This document shows positions 1 through 7,849 of a DNA stretch of 64,000 nt, piece by piece. Position 1 is the stretch's first letter. Each line of letters opens with the position of its first letter. A program made the position numbers and the translations under genes. The DNA comes from an uncultured Chitinophaga sp. (GTDB lineage: Bacteria; Bacteroidota; Bacteroidia; Chitinophagales; Chitinophagaceae), in contig NZ_CABHOU010000095.1 of assembly GCF_902168175.1 (NCBI RefSeq), positions 186,001 through 250,000 on the forward strand, written 5' to 3'. The notes under the pieces are model-generated. The model did not search any database, had not been told where the DNA came from, and saw only the letters and a list, made by a program, of their open reading frames with translations.

Positions 1-1
1 T

Positions 2-763
2 TATTTCCTGGACGCCACCGAGAGTTACATTGGTTTCGATAAATATGCTGAACGTATCCAGGGCCGCCAGGTGATGGTGGAGGATGGGGCTAAGTATACG
101 ATTGAGCGTATACCTACCGCTACGAGCGACCAGAACGAGTCGTATGAAAAGCGTGTGTTGCGCATCGAGGGCAACGATTTGGCCGGGGTTACGGAGCATC
201 GTTATACAGGGGAGAGTACCGAACTTCTCTTAACGCAGATCCACGGTATCAAAAAGGAAAAGTTACAGGATGCCTTACAGAGTTATCTTTCTGAAGGCAA
301 AACTCAATGTAATATTAATAACCTGCAAACTTCCAACCTGAACGACTGGAATACGGATCTGACCATGAAATACGATGTGCAGTACAAGAATGCTATCACC
401 GGTTTCGGTAATGATCTGTACCTGGAACTGGATTTCAGGAAAGAAATGAAAGGGATGGATATTGATACTTCCAAACGCCGCACAGATTTGTTGTTTCAGT
501 TCAAACGTAAGCTGGTGCATGAAACGGAGTTACTCGTGCCCGACGGATTAAAGGTGAACGAATTGCCAACGGGCATGAAAGTAAGCCGTCCTTCCTACGA
601 CTTCGTGGTTAGTTACGAGGTAAAGGCCAACAAGATCGTGTACCGCAAAGAGCTGGTGATCAAAGATACCCATCTTCCCAAAAATGCTTTTGGCCAGTGG
701 AATGAGGATGTTAAAACACTATCCCGGAACTATATGCAACAGATATCATTTACAAAAAAATAG
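2..763 (+). CDS. C-terminal part of a DUF3857-type protein (5' end outside window)
   Basis: Open frame runs to the window edge upstream of the listed ATG (YFLDATESYIGFDKYAERIQGRQVMVEDGAKY...); gene order with the following DUF3857-like protein. Confidence 0.7.
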   Translation, partial: YFLDATESYIGFDKYAERIQGRQVMVEDGAKYTIERIPTATSDQNESYEKRVLRIEGNDLAGVTEHRYTGESTELLLTQIHGIKKEKLQDALQSYLSEGKTQCNINNLQTSNLNDWNTDLTMKYDVQYKNAITGFGNDLYLELDFRKEMKGMDIDTSKRRTDLLFQFKRKLVHETELLVPDGLKVNELPTGMKVSRPSYDFVVSYEVKANKIVYRKELVIKDTHLPKNAFGQWNEDVKTLSRNYMQQISFTKK

Positions 764-770
764 ATAACCC

Positions 771-2957
771 ATGAAAAGATGGCACTTGCTGCTGGCAAGC
801 GTTATAACCGTGCTGTTAGTCACAAACGTGCATGCACAAGATAAACAGGACGCCAAATATAAGGAACGGGCGGAGGAGATAAGGAGCGAAGTGTGGGCAT
901 GGACACTGCCGGCATTCAAAAACCGTACAATTCCCGACAGTCTAAATAAAGAATCTGGTGTAGTACTGGCGCGGCATATAGATATCAGCGCCTCGGGCCG
1001 TAAACGTAAACGTACGTACATTCGTACCGTTCGCGAGATGGTGAAGATCAATGACAAGGCCGCACTGGAGGAATATTCGCAATTCAATTACCAGCAGTTC
1101 AGCCGTTCGCTGATGTCGTACCCGGTTACAGAAACGCAGGTGTTAGGTGTGCGCATCATCAAGCCCGACGGATCTGTTAAATATGTGAATGCAGATGACG
1201 CGGTAGCTACCAGCGACGATAGAACGGACAAACAACGTAAGCTGGCTATTTCTGATTTGCAGGTGGGGGATATTATCGACTACTTCATTTGTATGGAACA
1301 GGTACTGGAAGGTTACCAGCGCTTTTTGCCGGAGGTATTTGTGCTGGGCGATGATAAACCCATCCTGTCTTACTCTATCCACACCGAAATAAGCGACCGT
1401 TTCGTAACACAGTATCGGTCTATAAACGGCGCCCCGGAATTTAAAAAGCGTTATGAAGATGGCACCGTGGAGCTGGATATGCTGGTAAAAAACATTCCCA
1501 GTCTGCCGATCGGCCTTTGGATGTCGCCGTTCCGCCAGGTCCCGCTGATACGTATGAGCCTCTCTGAGCAAAATGATCCGGCGCTCGCCGCTCCGCCCAA
1601 AGGTGCAGTAATGAAAAATCCGGCCATCTACCGTATAAAAGAAACAGCTACTAATGTAGTGTTGTACGAACGGAGAGGAACATCTTACGCTACAGTGCCC
1701 TTTCTTAACGAAACGAAAGACCTGATCGCCAATTATAAAAAGACACATAGAAACGCCACCGACCGGGATGTTGTGACTTTCGCCTATTATGCCATCCGCT
1801 ACCTGGCGTTATACAGGGTGAACGCCGGTGACAAGATCCTGGTGGGCCAGTCGAGGAATTACAGCACCCTTAATCAGAAGCGTTTCCTGTTATACCTTAA
1901 TTACATCCTGGTAAAAAATGATATTAATACCGACTTCGTACTGGTAACGTCTAAATACGGGCCCAGCCAGGAAGAGGTGTTGTTGCCCGGCGATTATGAG
2001 TGGATGTTAAAGACCAGGGAAGAAAAGCCATTGTACATAAGCGTAGAAGGGATGTTTACCAATGCCGCCTACGTAGCGTCGGAGTTTGAAGGCCAGGAGG
2101 CACCGGTGGTGGAAGGTGCCAAAGTTCGCAGTAACGATGGTTTTGAGGGAGAGGTAACGGTACCTAAATCCACGGCCGACCAAAATGCCAAGCTGGAAAA
2201 AATGAAGATTACGCTGGATGCGGATATGCAGCTACTGAAGATAGATCGCACCACCACGGTGAAAGGGCACCTGAAACACGATGACCAGCAAAACCTGCTA
2301 CTGTTTGAAGACTATTATGAGCAGGAGCGCCAGGCCATGGGGGTGAAATCATCTTTTATGGAAGATTTTGCAGACAGCCGTAAGAACCGTTCGCTGGCCG
2401 AGGAATATACTAACGCCTTCGCCAAGGCCCGTAAAGACTGGAAGGAAATCTTTAAAGAAGAAATTCAGGGCTCGTTTGATATAGAGCCCAGGGAGGTGAC
2501 CAAATACAGCATTGTGAAGATGGGGTTACAGCACACCGATCCGGACTTCGTATATAACACCCAGTTCACCTTCGACGGGCTGCTGAAGCGTGCCGGTAAT
2601 AATTATATACTGGATGCCGGTAAACTCATTGGCGGCCAGTTAACGCTGAAACCATCGCAGCGCGACCGCAAGGTGGACATGTATATGCCTTTTGCCCGCT
2701 CGTTCGAGTATAATATAGAAATACAGGTGCCGCAGGGATATACCGTAGAAGGCCTGGACAAACTAAACCAGGACGTTGATAATGCTGCTGCGGCATTCCA
2801 GGTAAAAGCACAGGTGATGGGTGATAAACTGAACATCAACGTACGAAAAACGTATAAGCATGCATACGAGAAGGTGGCCGAATGGAGCAATTTAGTGAAG
2901 GTGATAGACGCCGCACTGGCCTTTCAGGACCAGAAAGTGCTGTTTAAAAAATCATAA
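771..2957 (+). CDS. DUF3857 domain-containing protein with degenerate transglutaminase-like region
   Basis: 728 aa ORF, N-terminal signal peptide (MKRWHLLLASVITVLLVTNVHAQ); DUF3857-like DGSVKYVNADDA/ISDLQVGDIIDY pattern. Confidence 0.8.
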   Translation: MKRWHLLLASVITVLLVTNVHAQDKQDAKYKERAEEIRSEVWAWTLPAFKNRTIPDSLNKESGVVLARHIDISASGRKRKRTYIRTVREMVKINDKAALEEYSQFNYQQFSRSLMSYPVTETQVLGVRIIKPDGSVKYVNADDAVATSDDRTDKQRKLAISDLQVGDIIDYFICMEQVLEGYQRFLPEVFVLGDDKPILSYSIHTEISDRFVTQYRSINGAPEFKKRYEDGTVELDMLVKNIPSLPIGLWMSPFRQVPLIRMSLSEQNDPALAAPPKGAVMKNPAIYRIKETATNVVLYERRGTSYATVPFLNETKDLIANYKKTHRNATDRDVVTFAYYAIRYLALYRVNAGDKILVGQSRNYSTLNQKRFLLYLNYILVKNDINTDFVLVTSKYGPSQEEVLLPGDYEWMLKTREEKPLYISVEGMFTNAAYVASEFEGQEAPVVEGAKVRSNDGFEGEVTVPKSTADQNAKLEKMKITLDADMQLLKIDRTTTVKGHLKHDDQQNLLLFEDYYEQERQAMGVKSSFMEDFADSRKNRSLAEEYTNAFAKARKDWKEIFKEEIQGSFDIEPREVTKYSIVKMGLQHTDPDFVYNTQFTFDGLLKRAGNNYILDAGKLIGGQLTLKPSQRDRKVDMYMPFARSFEYNIEIQVPQGYTVEGLDKLNQDVDNAAAAFQVKAQVMGDKLNINVRKTYKHAYEKVAEWSNLVKVIDAALAFQDQKVLFKKS

Positions 2958-3044
2958 GATGTTCATTTGAAACTTGTTTTAGTAAATTTTTTTGAATTAA
3001 TAATTTTTTTACCTGGAAAATTATGCAGTTCAAAAAAATCAAAT

Positions 3045-3052
3045 TATATTTG
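3045..3052 (+). promoter_or_regulatory. candidate Bacteroidota -7 box TATATTTG
   Basis: Matches TAnnTTTG in an AT-rich intergenic region 56 bp upstream of a small ORF; no clear -33 TTTG. Confidence 0.4.
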
Positions 3053-3107
3053 CTGTAGAGTTAAATAGAAATACAACAAAACAGAAGTGTTACGCAGTTG
3101 TCAAAAT

Positions 3108-3182
3108 ATGAACCAAGTGATGATTTCACGCAAGCAAACAAAGCTGGCGGAGATTGAGCGGGTATGTTATAAACAGAAATAA
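3108..3182 (+). CDS. candidate small ORF, 24 aa (MNQVMISRKQTKLAEIERVCYKQK)
   Basis: ATG..TAA read by hand; followed by intrinsic terminator; shares the VCY/TATGTTAT core with neighbouring units. May be non-coding RNA instead. Confidence 0.35.
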   Translation: MNQVMISRKQTKLAEIERVCYKQK

Positions 3183-3206
3183 CTAAAAGTTACTAAGATA
3201 TAACAG

Positions 3207-3236
3207 AAGGTCCCGCCGGAAAGCGGGACCTTTTCT
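3207..3236 (+). terminator. intrinsic terminator
   Basis: AGGTCCCGC-cggaaa-GCGGGACCT followed by T-rich tail. Confidence 0.8.
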
Positions 3237-3247
3237 TTATAAGTGAG

Positions 3248-3376
3248 ATGGAAAAGATGATGATTCAAACGCTGTCGCAGAATGCATGCACGAGGATAAA
3301 CAAATGTATTATCCGAAAGGCATCAAAGCAGGCTTTTATGCAAAAAGCAGGGCGGGTGAGGTATGTTATGATTTAA
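3248..3376 (+). CDS. candidate small ORF, 42 aa (MEKMMIQTLSQNACTRINKC...GRVRYVMI); an alternative overlapping frame is the listed ORF 3286..3486
   Basis: ATG..TAA upstream of terminator; start MEKMMI resembles MNQVMI of the preceding unit at DNA level; contains GGTATGTTATG core. Confidence 0.25.
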   Translation: MEKMMIQTLSQNACTRINKCIIRKASKQAFMQKAGRVRYVMI

Positions 3377-3400
3377 ACGAAGTAGTTTATAATTATAAAT

Positions 3401-3437
3401 GCCCGGTCCGCAAACAAGATGCAGACCGGGCTTTTTA
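3401..3437 (+). terminator. intrinsic terminator
   Basis: GCCCGGTC...GACCGGGC followed by TTTTTATTT. Confidence 0.75.
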
Positions 3438-3537
3438 TTTAGCCGTTATGGAAAAGAATAGAATAGGACATCAACATATATATTAACCGGTACGCGCTTT
3501 AAATTTTAGAAGTGGCTTGCCCCCAAAACTTGAGCCC

Positions 3538-4107
3538 ATGAGAAATGTAGTACAACTTGTAAGAGAGGCCCTGGTTGAAAACTTTAGGGAAATCGACCGT
3601 TGGTTCGATAAGGATCATTCCCTGTTGCACTTCAAACCCACGTTAGACCACTGGAATGCCAGGGAAGTATTAGAGCACATTAGTTTAGCCAACTATTTTC
3701 TGCTCCTGATTATCAGCAAAAGCACCCGCCGCGCGCTGGACCGCCGTGTAGATGGCCTTATAGTGATGCCGCCAGCCAATTACGAAGAAAAGTTTCGCGA
3801 GATCGATGTGATCAGCGATGGCGATTTTCAATGGGTTAGGCCTGAACATATGGAGCCAACGGGCTTAAAAGCAATGTCGGAAGTGCGTACGCTGCTTAAA
3901 CAGCAATATGCACAGTGCATGTATAATCTTTCCCTGCTTAAAAACGGAGAAGGCCGGCTGGTAAGTATCAATATGAGCGTTAATAACCTCGGTAAAATCG
4001 ACGTTTATCAATACATCTATTTCCTTACCATGCACATACAGCGTCACGTTGGGCAGATGCAGAAATTGGAAATGCAGTATGAGGAAACAGAAGCAATGGC
4101 TTCCTAA
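3538..4107 (+). CDS. DinB-like superfamily protein
   Basis: Helical-bundle pattern with conserved histidines (EVLEHI, MHIQRHVGQMQ); ATG at 3538 preferred over TTG at 3517. Confidence 0.7.
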   Translation: MRNVVQLVREALVENFREIDRWFDKDHSLLHFKPTLDHWNAREVLEHISLANYFLLLIISKSTRRALDRRVDGLIVMPPANYEEKFREIDVISDGDFQWVRPEHMEPTGLKAMSEVRTLLKQQYAQCMYNLSLLKNGEGRLVSINMSVNNLGKIDVYQYIYFLTMHIQRHVGQMQKLEMQYEETEAMAS

Positions 4108-4131
4108 CTAATAAGGGTACACGGAATTTAT

Positions 4132-4163
4132 TTTGCAATTCAGACTTTTCGTGTATACCTTTG
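4132..4163 (+). promoter_or_regulatory. Bacteroidota sigma-ABfr-like promoter TTTG-N20-TACCTTTG
   Basis: TTTG at 4132-4135 and TACCTTTG at 4156-4163 with 20-nt spacer, upstream of the third small unit. Confidence 0.6.
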
Positions 4164-4187
4164 TATTCAACTTTAAAATTTATAACA

Positions 4188-4286
4188 ATGCTCACGAACA
4201 GATCATATGGGAATTTGGTGGCGGCTTATGCGGATAGCATAGACTGTAGCGGGTTCGGGGCGTGTTATGTCGATCAACGAAAATAG
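4188..4286 (+). CDS. candidate small ORF, 32 aa (MLTNRSYGNLVAAYADSIDCSGFGACYVDQRK)
   Basis: ATG..TAG read by hand between a good promoter and a terminator; contains ACY/GTGTTAT core. Confidence 0.4.
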   Translation: MLTNRSYGNLVAAYADSIDCSGFGACYVDQRK

Positions 4287-4308
4287 TAGTGAACGACTAA
4301 ATATAACA

Positions 4309-4339
4309 AGGTCCGGCCGTATAAGCCGGACCTTTTTTT
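4309..4339 (+). terminator. intrinsic terminator
   Basis: AGGTCCGGC..GCCGGACCT followed by T7. Confidence 0.85.
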
Positions 4340-4523
4340 ATACCACCCATACGACGCCGCTGCCTTATGGCAGCAAACCCAGGCATACAAAATGTGGTCG
4401 CCGGTAAAATATGTTATCCCCCGGCCCTGCAACCTGCTCATGTATTCACCTGCGGATAAAAAACTTACATTCATACAGCCGGTAATGCCGTTTTACCGGG
4501 TGCAACTATCAATAACAACATCA

Positions 4524-5924
4524 ATGGCAAAATTAAAACTGCGGGGTAAAGACCTGCGTAACATTGGTTATCCCGAAAGCCCGGTGATCAGCATCGCGAT
4601 AGGGGTAATGGAACAACATTACAAACATCATTCTGCAGAAGATGCGTTGGATATTTTAGCGAAAGTACTGGCAACACCTGAGGAATACCTGGAAGACGAA
4701 GCGCTGGTAAAGATCGCCGAGCGTTTGGTGGAAGAGGAAGAAGAACAAGAGCGTGCTTTACGTACCGAACCCGTACCATACAGCGTTTATGGTGCCAATT
4801 ATATTGACCCTGCTGCTATCAGGCAAATGGAACAGGCCGTACGCCTGCCCGTAGCTGTAGCCGGCGCTTTAATGCCCGATGCTCATCATGGGTATGGCCT
4901 GCCAATTGGCGGCGTACTAGCCACCGAAAACGCCGTAATACCATATGGAGTAGGCGTGGATATAGGATGCCGTATGTGCTTAAGCATTGTGGACCTGCCG
5001 GTAAAACTGCAGGCTGGCGAGTACAACAGGTTTGTGAAAGTACTGACCGATAACACCAAGTTCGGTACAGGCGCTGCCTGGAAACATACACCTGATAACG
5101 CAGTGCTGGAGCGTAACGAGTTCCGGGAACTGCCGCTGTTGAAGCACCTGCACGAAAAGGCAGTGGGACAACTGGGTACTTCCGGTTCAGGCAACCACTT
5201 CGTGGAATGGGGTATTGTGGAAATAGCAGATGATAAGAATGAGTGGGGATTGCCTGCAGGTGATTACACTGCTATCCTTACCCACTCCGGATCGCGGGGT
5301 TTAGGTGCGCAAATAGCGGGGCATTATACCAAGCTGGCAAAGGAGCTTTGTCCGTTGCCAAAAGAAGTGCAACACCTGGCCTGGTTAGATATGGATAGCG
5401 AAGAAGGCCAGGAATACTGGCTGGCTATGAATCTGGCCGGCGACTACGCCTCCGCCTGTCATCACCTGATCCATGAAAAGATGATCAAAGCGATGGGGGC
5501 CGAAGTGCTGGTGCGGGTAGAGAACCATCACAACTTCGCATGGAAAGAAAAACATGGAGGTAAAGAGATGATCGTTCACCGTAAAGGTGCTACGCCCGCA
5601 GGTAAAGGTGTGCTGGGAATTATCCCGGGTTCCATGACCGCACCTGGCTTTATAGTAAAGGGCCGTGGGGAGTCAGCTTCGCTTGATTCCGCATCGCATG
5701 GCGCAGGGCGGGCAATGTCCAGGAGCGCTGCCAAACAAAATGTAACGCGTAATGCGATGGATAAAATGTTGCGCGATAACGGGGTTACATTAATTGGCGG
5801 TGGATTGGATGAAGCGCCAATGGCCTATAAAAACATCAATGAAGTAATGGGAGCCCAAACCGACCTGGTGGAAGTTCTCGCCCGTTTTCGGCCTACTATT
5901 GTGAGGATGGCCGATGGGGAGTAA
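4524..5924 (+). CDS. rtcB: RtcB family RNA-splicing ligase
   Basis: VAGALMPDAHHGYGLPIGGVLAT, GVGVDIGCRMC, LGTSGSGNHFVEWG, HSGSRGLG, HHNFAWKE and SHGAGRAMSRSAAK motifs; ATG at 4524 gives MAKLKLRGKDLRNIGYPES. Confidence 0.93.
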   Translation: MAKLKLRGKDLRNIGYPESPVISIAIGVMEQHYKHHSAEDALDILAKVLATPEEYLEDEALVKIAERLVEEEEEQERALRTEPVPYSVYGANYIDPAAIRQMEQAVRLPVAVAGALMPDAHHGYGLPIGGVLATENAVIPYGVGVDIGCRMCLSIVDLPVKLQAGEYNRFVKVLTDNTKFGTGAAWKHTPDNAVLERNEFRELPLLKHLHEKAVGQLGTSGSGNHFVEWGIVEIADDKNEWGLPAGDYTAILTHSGSRGLGAQIAGHYTKLAKELCPLPKEVQHLAWLDMDSEEGQEYWLAMNLAGDYASACHHLIHEKMIKAMGAEVLVRVENHHNFAWKEKHGGKEMIVHRKGATPAGKGVLGIIPGSMTAPGFIVKGRGESASLDSASHGAGRAMSRSAAKQNVTRNAMDKMLRDNGVTLIGGGLDEAPMAYKNINEVMGAQTDLVEVLARFRPTIVRMADGE

Positions 5925-5934
5925 GTACAACAAG

Positions 5935-5963
5935 AAAGGGTCGCGAATTTTCGCGACCCTTTT
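5935..5963. terminator. bidirectional terminator between convergent genes
   Basis: AAAGGGTCGCGA-at-TTTCGCGACCCTTTT near-perfect palindrome. Confidence 0.85.
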
Positions 5964-5981
5964 ACTATTTATCTAAAGACA

Positions 5982-6515
5982 CTATTTCGTTTTTAACAAT
6001 TGTTCCACTCGTGAAAACGCCAGCCGGAACCAGGGAGTAAACGTATCCGCTTCGCTGGCCAGTTGTTCGCTGATCTTAGCAAGGGCTACATATTTATAGG
6101 CACTCACCTCGCTGCTCTCCGGTACTATTTCACCATCATACCTTCCAATAAACACATGATCGTATTCATGTTCGGTGAGGCCATTATCAAATTCAACCCT
6201 GTACGTAAAGCTGAACACCTCTTTCAGCTCACAATCAAATCCCATTTCTTCTTTTAATCTGCGGTGCGCCGCCTCTTCTACCCTTTCGCCCGGGAAAGGG
6301 TGGCTGCAGCAGGTGTTGGTCCACAGTCCGGGGCAGTGGTATTTGCCGGAGGCGCGTTGTTGCAAAAGCATTTCTCCCGCTGCATTGGTAATAAATACCG
6401 AAAATGCGCGGTGAAGTAAGCCTTTTTGATGGGCCTCGATTTTTTCCATGGTACCTACCGGCTCATCGTTCTCATTTACCAGAACAACGGCAGCAGCAAT
6501 TGAAGTGCTTAACAT
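5982..6515 (-). CDS. idi: isopentenyl-diphosphate delta-isomerase (type 1, Nudix)
   Basis: LLHRAFSVFI, LLQQRASGKYHCPGLWTNTCCSHPFPGE and Nudix-like RLKEEMGF motifs. Confidence 0.93.
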   Translation of the reverse strand: MLSTSIAAAVVLVNENDEPVGTMEKIEAHQKGLLHRAFSVFITNAAGEMLLQQRASGKYHCPGLWTNTCCSHPFPGERVEEAAHRRLKEEMGFDCELKEVFSFTYRVEFDNGLTEHEYDHVFIGRYDGEIVPESSEVSAYKYVALAKISEQLASEADTFTPWFRLAFSRVEQLLKTK

Positions 6516-6742
6516 AGACGGTTAAAAATTTGGGTCTTTTAATGGTTATAAAAGATAGTCCAAGTTAAGCTTTATTCCTTATCAGAATGACAAAAGGTAT
6601 TTTGCTGCGATACAGGTGCAGTTAGCTTTGTAACAGTTAAAAGAGTAATGAATGTCAGTGTTTGTGTAAAGGTGTTGCCTGATAAAAAGGGGTGATGTTT
6701 GTTTTGGGTTATTGTAATGTTGAGGTTTTTTCCTTGCTGGTG

Positions 6743-7243
6743 TTAGTTGTTAGATACTTGTGCTTTCAGCATTTTCCTGGCAAAGTGAATACGGCTTTTG
6801 ATGGTACCTAAAGGTTCATGTAGAACATCGGCGATTTCGTAATACTTGAAACCGTCGAGAAACAACAGGAACGGCTTTTTGAAGATGATCGGCAACTGGT
6901 GAACGGCTACTTGTATGTCCTTAATCCTTAGTCCGGCTTCGGCGTGGTTACCGATAATGGTCTGGTGTGAGTTAAGCAGGAAGTCGTTGGAAGAGTTGTC
7001 GAAGCAGAGGTGTTGTTTTGATTTTCGCCGGTAGTTGTTAATAAAGATGTTCCTCATGATGGTGTACAGCCAGGCTCTGATATTTGTTCCTGCGAGGTAT
7101 TTCTCCTGGTTGGAGATGGCGCGGAACATAGTTTCCTGGTAGAGATCCTTGGCAGATTCGGCATCTTTGGTGAGGGTGATGGCGAATGGCTTAAGGAAAT
7201 CAGCATTGCTGAGTAATAGGGTGTTAAATTCAGCGGATGACAT
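6743..7243 (-). CDS. ECF-type RNA polymerase sigma factor
   Basis: Region 2 (AKDLYQETMFRAI) and region 4 (YEIADVLHEPLGTIKSRIHFARKML). Confidence 0.9.
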   Translation of the reverse strand: MSSAEFNTLLLSNADFLKPFAITLTKDAESAKDLYQETMFRAISNQEKYLAGTNIRAWLYTIMRNIFINNYRRKSKQHLCFDNSSNDFLLNSHQTIIGNHAEAGLRIKDIQVAVHQLPIIFKKPFLLFLDGFKYYEIADVLHEPLGTIKSRIHFARKMLKAQVSNN

Positions 7244-7771
7244 ATAAATAATGTTTAAGTGGTTACAATACTAATTTAAACAAAAAAGGAATTCATTCCA
7301 AGCTTTTTGAGTGGTTTTTTCGCATCACACGAAAATGTAAAGGTTGTTTAAACACTTAATAATCAACTGTAAAAATGACAACAAATAAGTACAATTGTGC
7401 TATTTTGGAATTTAGTGCTTAGTTAAAGTGTTTAACTATTTTGGGATATGAATTAAGATTAACGTGAATGTGTAGTAGCCCGTTCATATTAATGTACGTA
7501 AAGGGGAGATAAATGGTTTAGTGCCAGGGGGATAAATACAATAGATGCCGTTGTTTTTACTATGGGCATGATAAATGAGATGCTATATAATAATATTGGT
7601 ATTGTTTTACAAAAAGATGAGATTAGAATTATGCGTGCGATGGGAATAGAAAAGCTTCTTTTATATTCCTTCTATTGATAATATGCATATTTTTTTATTT
7701 AATACGACTAGTGCTTAGAGGCTTTAATCAGATTGATTTTCAATCTCCTAACATTTATGTAGTATTTTTAA

Positions 7772-7779
7772 TAAATTTG
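7772..7779 (+). promoter_or_regulatory. candidate -7 box TAAATTTG for the EPS operon
   Basis: TAnnTTTG match 71 bp upstream of the first EPS gene; -33 element not clear. Confidence 0.4.
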
Positions 7780-7793
7780 CCTGCATTTTTAAA

Positions 7794-7813
7794 CCCCAAT
7801 CCCAAAATTGGGG
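7794..7813 (+). promoter_or_regulatory. perfect inverted repeat in EPS leader (CCCCAAT-cccaaa-ATTGGGG)
   Basis: 7-bp arms, 6-nt loop, 36 nt upstream of the start codon. Confidence 0.5.
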
Positions 7814-7849
7814 CGGGAGTGTGTTATCCAAATTTCGAGAAAACGTCTT

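Noticed and set aside
4404-4420. AAAATATGTTATCCCC upstream of rtcB
   Set aside because: Lacks the GGGT context and the ATAACA/terminator arrangement; probably chance.
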